Below are positions 1 to 10,880 of a stretch of DNA of 64,000 nt, one piece after another (position 1 is the stretch's first letter; the number at the start of each line of letters is the position of its first letter). The notes under the pieces were generated by a model. The model did not search any database and was not told the DNA's origin. It was given only the letters and a program-made list of their open reading frames with translations. Source of the DNA: Lepidostoma basale (lineage: Eukaryota > Arthropoda > Insecta > Trichoptera > Lepidostomatidae); the NCBI GenBank assembly GCA_022606425.2, contig JAHDVF020001251.1, positions 2,776,501-2,840,500 of the forward strand, read 5' to 3'. The position numbers and the translations under genes were made by a program.

Positions 1-119
1 GGAAAATGTGTCCCAAATATACCCATCTTTCTAGACATCGGACAAAATATTCTCTTCCTACTCTGGCTCTATGTAGCACCCCATTGTTGGTTACCGTATC
101 AGTCCATGAAATCCAGCCA
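1..119 (-). mobile_element. LINE-B fragment (RTE-like RT C-terminal region)
   Basis: Read on the minus strand this matches the better preserved copy at 42820-42960: the region around LRISWNHMVTNNEVLHRA and the following VGRELLSDVKSRKMAYLGHI. It is cut by the window edge and abuts a LINE-A piece on the opposite strand. It has small indels and no intact frame. Confidence 0.7.
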
Positions 120-511
120 TTAAGAGTAAGATGAGAATCTATAAAGCATGCGTAAGACCAATAATAACATATGGCGTCGAAGCGACAGACACAGTAAGGA
201 CCAAACAAGTTTTGAAGACTTCCGAGATGAAGACGCTGAGAACCATAGCAGGCAAGACACTGAGAGATCGCGTGAGGAACACCAGAATAAGAGAGATATG
301 TGAGGTTGAGGATATTATAAGATGGAGCAGACAGTGAAAAAGGGACTGGTACAGTCATGTTAAAAGAATGGACACCACCAAACTCCCCTATATTGCACTA
401 CATAATCAGCCTCATGGGACTCGTCCTCGTGGAAGACCTCCTAAAAGATGGAAGGACAGCTGGGAGTCTACCTCACAGAAGGAGCAACTCTCTGAAGAAC
501 AGACCACATAG
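120..511 (+). mobile_element. LINE-A fragment (RTE-like ORF2 C-terminus)
   Basis: A 68-codon frame at 131-337 reads KACVRPIITYGVEATDT and then TLRTIAGKTLRDRVRN, the typical end of an RTE-like reverse transcriptase ORF. After a stop, out-of-frame remnants read HGTRPRGRPPKRWKDSWES, the usual terminal GRPPKRW motif. The catalytic RT part is absent, so this is a 5'-truncated dead copy. Related pieces lie at 14042, 23710, 31248, 54510, 57636 and 62640. Confidence 0.85.
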
Positions 512-1129
512 GACAAAATCAGAAAAAATATAAATCATACAAAAAAAATGTCCAAAATTGTCAAAAATACGTTTTTTTTTGTGTTTGGTGAGTTTTTACA
601 AAAAACCAATGAACAATGTTTTGTTACGAAAAAGGTTTTAGAAAGATACTTCTTTATTGTTGATTTGTGCTCATATATGAGCAGTTTATATGTGTGTGAA
701 TGTCTAGATGTTGAATTTAAATTATGTATTATAATAAAAAAATACCCTTAAATATTAAAATATATATATTAAACACATTTCCCTTTCTAAAGGATAGAGT
801 TGACATTAAAAATTGGGGTGAAATGTAGCCATATTATATTGTATTCGAGTTTTAAAAAATGATGTGTCAAAACACAGTGAAGCAAACAAAAAGAATAAGT
901 TAATTAGGAATTAATTTGAATCAAATGAAAGTAAAAATAACAAAATGCCATCTGTGGGTGCAAATGGTAAACTGGTGTTGAATTGTTGTTTATTAGTGCC
1001 ATCTATGGGTCAACACGCGTAACATTATCAGACTATTAAAATAAAATCTTGCAAAGGTTTATATCTGATTTTTTTCCGTTAACTAGACGTATTTGAATTT
1101 AAAAAAAAGGAATTATTGCTGAATTGTAA
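512..1129. other. AT-rich stretch, nothing recognised
   Basis: I see only poly-A/T runs and short frames without family resemblance. Confidence 0.5.
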
Positions 1130-1138
1130 AGCAAACTT

Positions 1139-1363
1139 GAATTAATTTATTGTTTCTTGAATAATAATATAAAACTTCATTTTATATCATTACATAATAC
1201 GAATGAAAATGTCTGTTTTATTTCAGTTTATGGGAATGCCATATTTCGCCTTTTTAAGGTATTATCAAATGTCAAACACATTTGATAATGCCTTAGAAAG
1301 GCGAAACATGTCATTCCTTTAATCTGTAATAAAACTTTTAGAAAACAGACGTTTTCATTCTTA
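1139..1363. repeat. FB fold-back element, copy 1 (interrupted by piggyBac)
   Basis: Two long arms face each other around a centre near 1275: ATTATCAAATG against CATTTGATAATGCC, then AAGGCGAAAC, TCTAGAAG-like and GAAAATGTCTG-like blocks mirrored outward. The same palindrome recurs at 9075, 19200, 26820, 27540 and 39365. The right arm stops at the left edge of the piggyBac relic and appears to resume after it, so the relic sits in the TTAA of the FB arm. Confidence 0.75.
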
Positions 1364-1367
1364 CTAA

Positions 1368-1943
1368 CCCTTACCACTCCATTATTTTTTGATATTGTTT
1401 GTCAGCCAACTCTAATTTAAATAATGTCAAAATATTTTTATTGATAGGTAGTTACAAAAAATATCGTTAAAAATTCATTTGTAATGATTTATTCTTCAAA
1501 TAAAAAACAATTTACAAAAAACATTATGGACTACTTATAGTTTTGCATAGTATGTTACTTTTTAAAAACATCTCCAGGATGGAGACCAGGTTTTCTGGAA
1601 CAGGTCTCAAAAAACCACACTGTTTCCCGTCTTCCCCCTGGAATCTTTTTTTACTGCACACAGTACAGTCTTTAGAACCTTTGTCCAGTTTCGCAATGAA
1701 GTGGGGCTTGTACTCTAATCGCTCCTCTGCATGACGTATCACGCCAAGTTCCCACCATTAGGTTATGTGAATTTGCAAGGATTATTTTATAGTAAAATAA
1801 AAACGGAAAACAGTCAAAATCTTATTAAAACGTGAAATTTAATGTTTTTTTAACAATGACACTTGTCAAGTTTTGCATGCGAAAACACACCGCGCACGCA
1901 ATATAGCCATGCCGGCTGCCATTCGACAAAGGAGTGGTAAGGG
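1368..1943 (-). mobile_element. piggyBac-type relic with 13-bp terminal repeats
   Basis: The ends are a perfect 13-bp inverted repeat, CCCTTACCACTCC at 1368-1380 and its complement at 1931-1943. TTAA (1944-1947) flanks the right end and CTAA (1364-1367) the left. TTAA target sites and CCCTT-like ends are hallmarks of piggyBac elements. At 576 bp it is a deletion derivative that keeps only part of a transposase gene. Confidence 0.85.
1545..1742 (-). pseudogene. piggyBac transposase C-terminal cysteine-rich remnant
   Basis: The minus-strand frame starting at 1742 reads RLEYKPHFIAKLDKGSKDCT followed by VCSKKR. The CxxC after a basic stretch resembles the start of the cysteine-rich tail of piggyBac transposases. 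The rest of that domain is replaced by unrelated sequence, and no catalytic DDD region is present. Its position inside piggyBac-like ends supports the call. The frame is too short to be functional. Confidence 0.6.
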
Positions 1944-1947
1944 TTAA

Positions 1948-2556
<609 letters not shown>

Positions 2557-3734
2557 GTACGTCTCGTTTGCATTTATCCATTATTATATACACTTTTTTA
2601 CAGTGAAATAAAATCAACGACAATATTTTATGAGTATGAACTAAGCTGCGGGTGCTTTATTGCAAACTCGAAACTTTATGACACGACTATAGAGCCACAA
2701 ACGTATGTTGGCGTGGCGAAAATGTGAACTAAACGCCCAATGTCATTGTGACAGATTTGAGTTTTTGTTTGCATTTTAAGTACTATTGTGAAATATTTTT
2801 GTTTTAAACTGTTAATGAATAAATTATTCAAATTGACATAGGAACAAATACACATAAAGATTCGAAAAATCATGAAAATTTGACATTTGATACATTATTG
2901 AAACACCTGATGATGTCAACATTGGTTGATGAAACAGCTGTCGCTTAAAATAAAATACAATTGCGATACATAAAACAAAGTTATATAATTTAACAGTTAA
3001 GGTATCATAGAGTTTCGGCCAAAACAATGGACTATTTAATTTGGTTTTATAATTTTTTTTTTCAATTACCTAAGTGTCCCGGATAATTCGCTTCCCAGTT
3101 AACCCGAAACCCGGAAAATTTTGATTGTACTTTACATTTTTTTTTAAATAAAACCTAAGGCGTTAACACTGGAATTCCATAATGATAATGAAGGTGTAAA
3201 ACCTTCAAAACATGTCGAGAAAAATAAAATCAAAAGCAGAAAAAGATTCTTAAAAAATTGTAATGTTATATCGTGTTTCAATGTGAAAGTAGGGTTGTGT
3301 TTGTGTGAAACTCTTTTCAAATCGTATATACACCATCTGTTGAATTTATTAAACACTTATTGTGAACCTTAACAAATGTCTAAGATCTTAGTGATAATTT
3401 AAAGTCTATTGAAGAATTGTTATCGTTTTTATAAAGGCATTAATGTCATTTTACACTTAGGATGTCAGTTTAATAGATTCATTCTCTGTATACAACAATC
3501 ATAGTCATTGCAATGACATCTGTTAAACACATTTGTAACTATATTCGATGAGCAAGCTTTCAAAATAAGTTTGAAATTTTAACAACAGATGGCATTTGAT
3601 GCGCAATATGTATTTTGTTTGCAAACACTGTTGCATTTTATTTTTAGCGTGTATTTGAATATTTTTAGACCCCCACTGCCAAAAGTTCTACGATAATATT
3701 ATTTTATAAGTTTTTATGTATAGTTTTTTCCCCA
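2557..3734. repeat. AT-rich DNA with a dispersed repeat
   Basis: No gene seen. 2920-3030 holds a motif pair shared with 60120-60275: GATGAAACAGCTGTCGC and TTCGGCCAAAACAATGGACT. The second also recurs at 26560. This looks like part of another hairpin-type repeat family. Confidence 0.4.
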
Positions 3735-3905
3735 ATATTAGCTTGTCTCCATCCATTGCTGGATGAAAGCGTCTCCGCGCTATCCCTCTCGATTTCTCGC
3801 CAGCGTTCTTCAGGCTCTTCTCGCCTCATGGCTCCACCTGGTAGGCTGTCTCCCGACACTTCTTCGGCCCAACCTTGGCTTTCATTACCATATTTCGTTA
3901 TTCTA
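3735..3905 (-). mobile_element. RTE-like LINE tail fragment
   Basis: On the minus strand, EERWREIERD is followed by a one-base shift into DAFIQQWMETS. That is the usual end of RTE-like ORF2 proteins (WR..E.AF.QQW). It is frameshifted and has no RT motifs. Confidence 0.55.
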
Positions 3906-4439
3906 AATCTACTCAAAAATGTAACCATGTTTTTGACACATTTTTTTTTGTGAACGTGACACAACGTGATTATTAATTAGCTTTTTTTTATTCTAAATTA
4001 ATGAAATAATCTCAAGTTAAAGATTATATTTTTTTCTTTTATTTATTAATAATGTTTCATCAACTCAACTTCCCGACACTGTTCCCTTTTCATCACCATT
4101 CAATTTATTGTTTTATAATTAGATAGACAAAAAATTGTTAAAATTTTATTTAAATCACATACAAACGTGTTTGGATGCAAAACTGAACAATTGAATCCAA
4201 CTATAAACCATTTACAATTTATTATTTAACCGAATGAAGAAAAAAATAACATTAGGAAGTTTTTAATTATTAATTTAATACTTTTTCACTACGGCAATAA
4301 CAAAAAATGTTCCTTTATCTTTACTCCCAAAATTAAACTTTAATGCATAAAAATTGTCATCAAAAACCATATTTAAATTAAAATAATAGTTTTAGGCACT
4401 TACCTGAATAAGGTCTGGTTTTTTGGAACCATTTTTGTT
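3906..4439. other. AT-rich, nothing recognised
   Basis: Low-complexity A/T runs only. Confidence 0.4.
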
Positions 4440-4734
4440 ACATTTCAAACTCATAATGTGCCCAAAATGTATAATGTATTCAAAAACTCATGTTGTATTC
4501 AAAACCCACACTATATCTTAAATGTATACTGCATCCAATATACATAAAACTGTGCATAAAACTTAAACTGCACTTAAAACTCTTGTTGTATCTTAAAATA
4601 TATATATTTATAACTCATACTGTATCAAAATGCAAACTGTTTAAATCCTATATTGTACTTTAAACTCATCCATCTTTATTATACCCAGAATGCAGATTGT
4701 ATCCCATAACACATACTGTAACCAAAACTCACAT

Positions 4735-4960
4735 TATACTAAAATGTGCCCAAAACTATCTTTGTACTCTAAATGTACCCAAAACTCACATTATACTCTA
4801 AACGTGCCCAAAACTCACATTGTACTCTTAACGTGCCCAAAACTCACATTGTACTCTAAACGTGCCCAAAACTCACATTGTACTCTAAACGTGTCCAAAA
4901 CTCACATTGTACTCTAAACGTGCCCAAAACTCACATTGTACTCAAAACTCATGCTGTGCC
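4735..4960. repeat. 29-bp tandem repeat
   Basis: About seven head-to-tail copies of a 29-bp unit containing CTCTAAACGTGCCCAAAACT. Copies in the middle differ by one or two bases; copies at both edges are more degenerate. Looser relatives (CCCAAAATGTATAATGTATT, AAAACTCATGTTGTATTC) extend back to about 4440. The short frame across it is a by-product of the repeat. Confidence 0.9.
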
Positions 4961-5381
4961 CAAACTCGTAATTTAGAATTCAAACCCGTGTTTCAATGAA
5001 ACATTGTATGTTGTTTATATATATCCCGTGTACACATTTCTTATGATATCCAAGATTGTAATACAGTATTTTAACTCAAATAGGGTGTTTTAACAATCAT
5101 GGATGATTTTTTTCTATGGATATATATTATATATAGTTAAGGCGCTCCCAATGCCAAATGTCCAACTAAAGTTTTGTACCTCCCGAATAATATAATATAA
5201 TATAATGTAATAAATCCCATCTGAAGTTTTTGGTGTCAAATAAAAATACTATTGTGGTATGGAACATGATTTTCTTACATCAATAATAAAATGTTTTATT
5301 TAACAATACGTTTGTGTTTTATTTACTTCATTAGCAGTGACACAATACCAAGTCTTCAAGAATGACCAATTTTATAGTCTA

Positions 5382-5470
5382 CAGCATAAGTTCTCAAATT
5401 TTTTTGTCCCGTAGACCCCTCGACGATTTTTCTGTTTTGCGTAGACCCCCTGCTTTCCCAATATTGATTT
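5382..5470 (+). mobile_element. hAT-like element end
   Basis: CAGCATAAGTTCTCAAATTT followed by GTAGACCCC repeats resembles the CAG.GGTTCTCAA..GACCCC ends common in hAT-derived short elements. The matching right end was not found. Confidence 0.35.
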
Positions 5471-5604
5471 TTTTTTACAAATTTATCTACATATTGCTAT
5501 AAATTTGTTTTAGAAGCTGACACATATTATTATTATCATTATTTTGTTGAATCGCTCTTTACATCTGAGTTATTTATTTAGTGTGATATGATGATAGATG
5601 TAAT

Positions 5605-6000
5605 GGGTCCTTCTTTCTTCTTTTTGCCCTGTCACACCTCCGTGGTGCATAGGGCTTCAAGGAACCTTCTCCACCTGACTATCATAACAACATCCCAAGT
5701 GAGGCCTGCTGCTTTAATCTCGTCCTGTAGGGTTCTTCTCCAGGTGGCTCTAGGTCTGCCTCGCTTCCTCTTTCCCCCCATAGGGGACCAGTCTAGTGCG
5801 CCCTGAGGGATGCAGGCTGGATTCCGTCTCAGAGTGTGACCGATCCACTGCAATTTGCGTCTAGCGACTTGTTCTCTAATTGGCTTTTCGCCTGCCATGG
5901 TCCAGAGAACGGCATTTGACACTGTTTGAGGCCAATAGATCTTGAATATTGAGTGAAGGCACCTATTTATAAACACCTGGAGTTTTCCAATAACGTAAGA
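5605..6000 (-). mobile_element. LINE-F fragment (RTE-like ORF2 C-terminus)
   Basis: The minus strand reads KLQVFINRCLHSIFKIYWPQ, then REQVARRKLQWIGHTLRRNP, KRGRPRATWRRTLQDE and a final RWRRFLEALCTTEV before a stop and an AGAAGAA tail. The frame is open for about 130 codons. Only the part downstream of the RT catalytic domain is kept. Closest copies are at 39560-40250 and 30402-30724. Confidence 0.85.
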
Positions 6001-6012
6001 TGTAAAGAGTAT

Positions 6013-6488
6013 CTTCTTCTCTGGTTTCAATCCTGGGATTGGTTTGCAGCAATTTCCTCTATTCTTCTCTTCCATTCTTCGCTGTCTTGTGCGGCTCTTT
6101 TGAAATGTGCATATGATGAGCAGCGCACGTCCACCAACAGGTCCTCCAGGTACTCTCGGCGTGGGCGTCCCCTAGAGTTTGTCCCCTCGGTCATACCCTC
6201 CATTATGGCATGCAAGAGGCCTTCTTGTCGTATTACATGGCCGATCCATCTTGCACGCCTTTCGGACAAGGTCCTGAGCAGGTGCCTTCCTCCTTTGATT
6301 CCTTAAAGAACTTCCTCATTCGTGATGTGGTCTCTCCAGGAAATTCCTAAGAGTCTTCTATAGGACCACATCTCAAAAGCCTCTAGTCTCCGCTTATCCC
6401 TTTCAGATAGACACCATTTCTTGCAGCCGTACATCAAGACACTCCATACATAGGTCTTGATGAGGAGTATTCTGAGTTTTAGGTCTAT
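6013..6488 (-). mobile_element. LINE-C copy with 9-bp target duplication
   Basis: The minus strand reads CETWCLSERDK-like and AFEMWSYRRLL-like blocks, with a long clean frame SERRARWIGHVIRQEGLLHA through RGRPRREYLEDLLVDVRCSS to EEIAANQSQD and a stop. AAAGAGTAT occurs at both borders (6004-6012 and 6489-6497), as expected for a target-site duplication. The copy is 5' truncated and inserted into SINE1. Confidence 0.85.
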
Positions 6489-6599
6489 AAAGAGTATATA
6501 GTTACCATATTGATTCTCGTGACATGTGATAGGTAGCTAATCTATCGCCATTTTATTGTCACGTTATTCTACACCAGACCAAAGACAGCGAGATTCGGG

Positions 6600-7124
6600 A
6601 AATAAATAAAACGAATATATTCAAAATAAGATTATATATTTTGAACAACATTTCATCTTGACCATATGTATAATATATTAAATTATATATTTAAAAAATT
6701 AAGAAATACCGAAAAAAATAATACACATAATAATAATTTACAAAAGTTACTAATATCAAAAATGGGGATCTACAACCTTTAAAAAAAACTTTTTTTAAGA
6801 GGCAAAAAAGTTGAAATATCTAATAGTCATATACACACCCAAGAAACAGTAGCGGTAGATTAAAAAAATTCTAGCTTATACAAACTTTCATATTTATTAC
6901 TTCACTTTTTGTTGTCGATTTATAATTATAACACACAACAACGCACATTTTTATTTATTTATTACAAAAAATTAACAGACAGGTTTTGAGAGTTGACAAA
7001 ACTTTTTTGAATAAATTTTAACACCGAGGAAGGGCGTATGCGACCCAAATGTTTATGAAAAGTACACAAAAGTGAAAGAGAAAATATGTGTCAAATGTGA
7101 ATCCACAACACAAAGTGACGGTAG
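6600..7124. other. AT-rich, nothing recognised
   Basis: Low-complexity DNA up to the MITE at 7125. Confidence 0.4.
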
Positions 7125-7351
7125 ATATATCGCACGCTTAATAGAACACTGCCTTAACTCAAAAAAGCAAGTTTTGCTCAATCTGACATGAGTCGGTGTT
7201 TTAACAAAAACAGACGAAAAACCCGTACGAATGGATAGCGTTAACATTGTGAAAAATAGATGGATAGCGTTAACACAAGCCTCTGTCTAATGTTAACTCA
7301 ATTGTGACCTAAACCATAATCGGTCAGTTTACTATTAAGCGTGCGATATAT
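7125..7351. mobile_element. 227-bp MITE, copy 1
   Basis: Terminal inverted repeats of 20 bp are perfect: ATATATCGCACGCTTAATAG at 7125-7144 and its complement at 7332-7351. Inside, ATGGATAGCGTTAACA occurs twice, about 29 bp apart. A rearranged second copy lies at 31732-31990 inside a LINE-D. No coding capacity, so it is a non-autonomous DNA element of unknown superfamily. Confidence 0.85.
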
Positions 7352-7416
7352 GAAATAATAAAGTAAAACAAAAGAGATCCAATCAAGTGTCAAAAAATTT
7401 AAATAAAGTGTTTCAA

Positions 7417-7814
7417 ATAGCCGCAAGTTAAAAATAGTAGTTTTGAGATAAACGGGTTTATAGTTTTATTTTGTTTTTTGCTATATTTTATCATTTAAAA
7501 TAAGTTTTCTTATGCAAACTAAATTTTAAAAGTAAGAATACAGTTCTTAGAAATGATTAAGACGTGTTTTTGCCATGAAAGTATAGTAAGCTTCATATTA
7601 TTAAAGAAAATGTGTTTTGCCGCCACATATTAGCTAGACCGTCGCACAAATAATTTTGTAATGGGCCGCAATTTAAGTTGCTGTCATTTGCCAGGATACA
7701 TATTGTGTCGCAGCAAAAGGCCGCAAGTTTTGGCTGTGCCGTGGTAAAAAGCAGCAACTTAAAATGATGCTTTTTGCCAAAACATGTATGAAATGAATAC
7801 AATTTTGCGGCTAT
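7417..7814. repeat. Cluster of GCCGCAACTTAAGTTGCGGC-like palindromes
   Basis: Imperfect palindromic half-sites (GCCGCAA, AGTTGC, GCAGCAACTT, GGCTTTTTGCC-like) recur near 7420, 7665, 7720, 7755 and 7805, with another at about 7918. The outer pair ATAGCCGCAA (7417-7426) and TTGCGGCTAT (7805-7814) is a perfect 10-bp inverted repeat. It may be a short inverted-repeat transposon with internal repeats. Confidence 0.5.
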
Positions 7815-8562
7815 TGGGATAGTGAATATCTTAGTAAAGGAAAGAGATAGAGAACAATCTGTGATTGTATATGATAGAGGCCAGTTATAAGAATGCTTTG
7901 AGCCGTGTTACGCCAAACAGCCGCAACTTAAGTTACGGCTTGTTGCCCTTTACACATTAGTGCAAACGTAAAAAAAAATATTACCCCGCAATTTTTCTAG
8001 GTGTGTTTAAGTATAAGGTAAACTTTTAAATATTGTAACAATAACATTATCATATATATATTAAAATAGCACACATTATTAAGTACAGTGAACAACGGTA
8101 TTCTAAATACAAATTATTTTAATCCTTAGGCACTAAAAGTCAAACTTAAAATTAACAAGAGTTTCCAGAGTGGGGGAAATCCAATCAATATAACAATATC
8201 AACCCTGTGAACAAATTTAGCATTGCGTCGGCTCCGTTATCAAACAACAAAGCCATTTCAACAACTTTTAACTTACGAATGTATTTATTGCTGGTGCGAA
8301 TAAAAAACACTAATTAACTAATTGTCTGCGGGAAGGGTATTAATCCCCGTTTACTGAAATGGCAGTGGGCCTACGGGAAGGGTAAAAATACCCCTTTTGC
8401 GAACTTGTAAAATGTCGGAAGTGTATTCTTACAAATATTTCAATTAAATATTATAATTACACAGTGAAACCTGTCACAATGAGATAATTCGTTCCAGAAT
8501 CTTATGCGTTATGTGAAACACTCGTTAAGCAAAACAATTTTTCCCATATAAATCAATGTATA

Positions 8563-8893
8563 AGGTGTTTATTTTAGAGGTTTGGTTTTTAAACTGGCAA
8601 CATTGTTTCTACAGACTGTCAATTTGACAGTTGACAGTTGATTTGTAGTCAGTACGTTTTGCCATTTTACCATGAATAGACTGACGTCAGAACAGCGCTT
8701 GCAAATTGTGCAAATTTATTTTGAAAATCATGGTTCGGTTCACCAAACTTATCGTGCACTACGTCCATTTTACGGTCGACATAATCGTCCATCCGAGCAA
8801 GTTATTCGGAAGACCGTGGATCGTTTTCGCACCACGTACACTCTAGTGCATAATACGCATTCACAAATCAATTTTCGTTATTTACCATATTCC
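8563..8893 (+). mobile_element. Mariner-like element, 5' part with HTH frame
   Basis: The end AGGTGTTTATTTTAGAGG matches the terminal repeat of the complete copy at 17826-18316. The frame starting at 8672 reads MNRLTSEQRLQIVQIYFENH and then GSVHQTYRALRPFYGRHNRP SEQVIRKTVDRFR, the N-terminal helix-turn-helix region seen in mariner-like transposases of insects. It ends at a junction with SINE2 at about 8893. No catalytic residues remain. Confidence 0.75.
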
Positions 8894-9020
8894 CGATGAG
8901 GTTCGCAACCCATCACACCGCATCTCCCGCGGGGCGAAAAGAGAAGGATGGAGTGCCGCATCTATAAAAGTGTGACTTTCTGCCCACCTTTTCAGGGATA
9001 CGGCGTGATGGTTAAATAGT
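8894..9020 (+). mobile_element. SINE2 copy (diverged)
   Basis: GATGAGGTTCGCAACCCATC, then AAGAGAAGGATGGAGTGCCG, match the SINE2 copies at 28085 and 46285 (minus). The 3' end is a decayed LINE-D terminus (TTTCTGCCCACC...ACGGCGTGATGGTTA). Confidence 0.75.
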
Positions 9021-9074
9021 TTTTTTTTTGCTCCATTTACTAGTGTATATAAACTGCAACGAGTTGAAGTTTCG

Positions 9075-9219
9075 TCACATTTGATAATGCCTTAGAAGGG
9101 CGAAACATGTAATTTCCATAAAATATAATAAAACTTCTAGAAAACTGAAGTTTTCATTAGTATTAATTATTTAATATGGACTTTTACATCTTTTTTCAAG
9201 AAACAATAAATAGTCCCAT
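9075..9219. repeat. FB element, right half (copy 2)
   Basis: TCACATTTGATAATGCCTTA, GGCGAAACATG, ATAAAATATAATAAAACTTC and the outer CAAGAAACAATAAATAG match the FB right arm. The left arm is missing. Confidence 0.7.
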
Positions 9220-9334
9220 GGTGTTGACCAAAGACACAATCTCATTGACGTGAAGATAAGGCTTCTTCCCTTTTATGCGTCACTCAATGTCGCAAGGAAG
9301 CATTTTTTTCACAATCTGTTTTGCTAGTTATGCG

Positions 9335-9855
9335 AATTACTCTAATGACCTTTATACCGAAGTACGTGAACAAGTCAGTAAAGCCTCTGCCGTGTCAGGA
9401 TGCCTGAAGTATCTGGTCTGGAAGAACAAGCACATGCGTGTCGACAGCAAGATCAGAATCTATAAAACATGCGTGCGACCTATCATGACGTACGCTGTAG
9501 AGATGCGGGCTGACACTGTGCGAACCAAGGGACTACTAAGAACATCGGAGATGAAGGTCCTAAGATCAATTACTGGAAAAACCCTCCGAGATCGTGTCCG
9601 TAACGTAGACATAAGAAAAACTTGCGAAATAGAGGATATCATTCAGTGGAGTAGATCCAGAAGAAGATACTTGAGGGACCATGTAGCCCGAATGGATGGT
9701 GACAGACTTGCATATACAGCCGCTTATAAAATCCCCTCCGGACACCGCCCACCTGGAAGACCGCCTAAGAGATGGAGGGACAGCTGGATCTCATCATCCG
9801 ACGAGACATGATTTCTGTGTCACAGATCGTCAGATCTATTTAAAAGAATAAGAAG
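9335..9855 (+). mobile_element. LINE-A2 fragment with long open frame
   Basis: A 178-codon frame (9275-9811) carries EVREQVSKASAVSGCLKYLV, RIYKTCVRPIMTYAVEM, TLRDRVRNVDIRKTCEIEDI, RRRYLRDHVARMDGDRL and RPPGRPPKRWRDSWISSSDE before the stop, then an AGAAGAAGAAG tail. This is the C-terminal part of an RTE-like ORF2 related to LINE-A but of a separate subfamily. There is no upstream RT domain, so it is truncated, although its frame is cleaner than most neighbours. Confidence 0.85.
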
Positions 9856-10164
9856 AAGAAGCGAATTACTCGTTATGTGAGGTTATGAGAGGTTCCACTG
9901 TATTTCTATTTCTACGCACGTTAATATGTGCGCAAATCTACCCGCAGACAATGTCTCGATAAAAATGGCAAACCGTGCCGAATCAACAATCAAAAAACTC
10001 ACTCAAACGTGCAATAGTACTGTCATACCACAATGACTAAAATTTAATATTAAATATTCTTCTCTGTCTTACACCGCTCGGAATAACTTCTCCACGATTA
10101 TTTTTCCTGTTCCAATCTTTGATGCTGCGTAGCCAAGACATTTGCCTTAGACCAGGACATTTCG

Positions 10165-10880
10165 TCAATTGATATTAATATTAAACATAATGGGAGAGTG
10201 GATAAGAATATTGAAAGAAGGGTTGGGGCAGGCAACAGAGTAAATGGTGCACTTAAAGTTTTCATCGCAAACAAAAGCCTATCCAAAAAAGCTAAGATGG
10301 CAGTGAATAATGGTGTTCTTGTGCCGACCCTTATGTATGGAAGTGAAGCATGGAACTGGCAAAAGAAGGATGAAAGTAGAATAAATGCAGTATCTTAGAC
10401 GAATGTGTGGATACTCTGTGTACGATAGAGTGTCGAATGAAAATATAAGAAGTGAATGCGGTGCGAATGATGGTGTTATGAACAAAATAATGAAAGGATC
10501 ATTAAGATGGTTTGGACATATAGAAAGAATGAATGTAGAAAGAACGGTAAAAAAGTTTATGTTAACGATGTAAATGTAACTAGAAATAGAGAAAGACCGA
10601 GGAAAACGTAGTACGATCAAATATATCAAATATTGAATGTCGGCACATGAGATATATGTATGTAAACAACGTAAATGGAACTAGACATAGATGAAGATCG
10701 AGGAAAACGTGGCACTATCGAATCAATCAGATATTAAATGTCGTCCACGTGAGTCGGAGAAATCAACGTGCGTGCATGACACAATGTATGAATGTTGAGG
10801 AAGCGAAAACGGTATGTCAGGAAAGGAAAGTGTGGCAGTCCATTCTTTCTGCCTACAAAGAGACAGTGTGATGATTGGTT
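10165..10880 (+). mobile_element. LINE-D copy with an internal duplication
   Basis: Frames read NIERRVGAGNRVNGALKVFI, MAVNNGVLVPTLMYGSEAWN and MNKIMKGSLRWFGHIERMN. At about 10555-10740 the segment GTTAACGATGTAAATG..AGGAAAACGTGGCAC occurs twice in diverged form, with the repeat starting near 10655. The copy ends at GTGTGGCAGTCCATTCTTTC..GTGTGATGATTGGTTAGTTA. Several stops show it is dead. Confidence 0.85.

Larger units (their letters stand above)
5518..6590 (-). mobile_element. SINE1 copy split by LINE-F and LINE-C
   Basis: 5518-5568 matches the tail of the full SINE1 at 50745-51008 (ATTATTTTGTTGAATCGCTC), and 6498-6590 matches its body (GATTCTCGTGACATGTGATA, CTAATCTATCGCCATTTTAT). Between them lie LINE-F and LINE-C, both in minus orientation. 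The bases at 5998-6012 also fit SINE1, so the host element can be followed across the insertions. Confidence 0.75.
8461..9901. mobile_element. Possible pogo/Tigger-like element housing nested repeats
   Basis: ACAGTGAAACCTGTCACAAT at 8461 and, inverted, ACAGTGGAACCTCTCATAAC at 9901-9882 look like pogo/Tigger-type CAGTRGAACC ends. The interior holds a mariner-like piece, SINE2, half an FB element and a LINE fragment, all listed separately. An outer 12-bp pair (ATTGTCTGCGGG near 8324, CCCGCAGACAAT near 9941) may mark yet another enclosing element. Confidence 0.45.

Noticed and set aside
4690..4917. 75-codon frame with repeated CPKTHIVL-like peptides
   Set aside because: It is a direct translation of the 29-bp tandem repeat, with no other coding sign.
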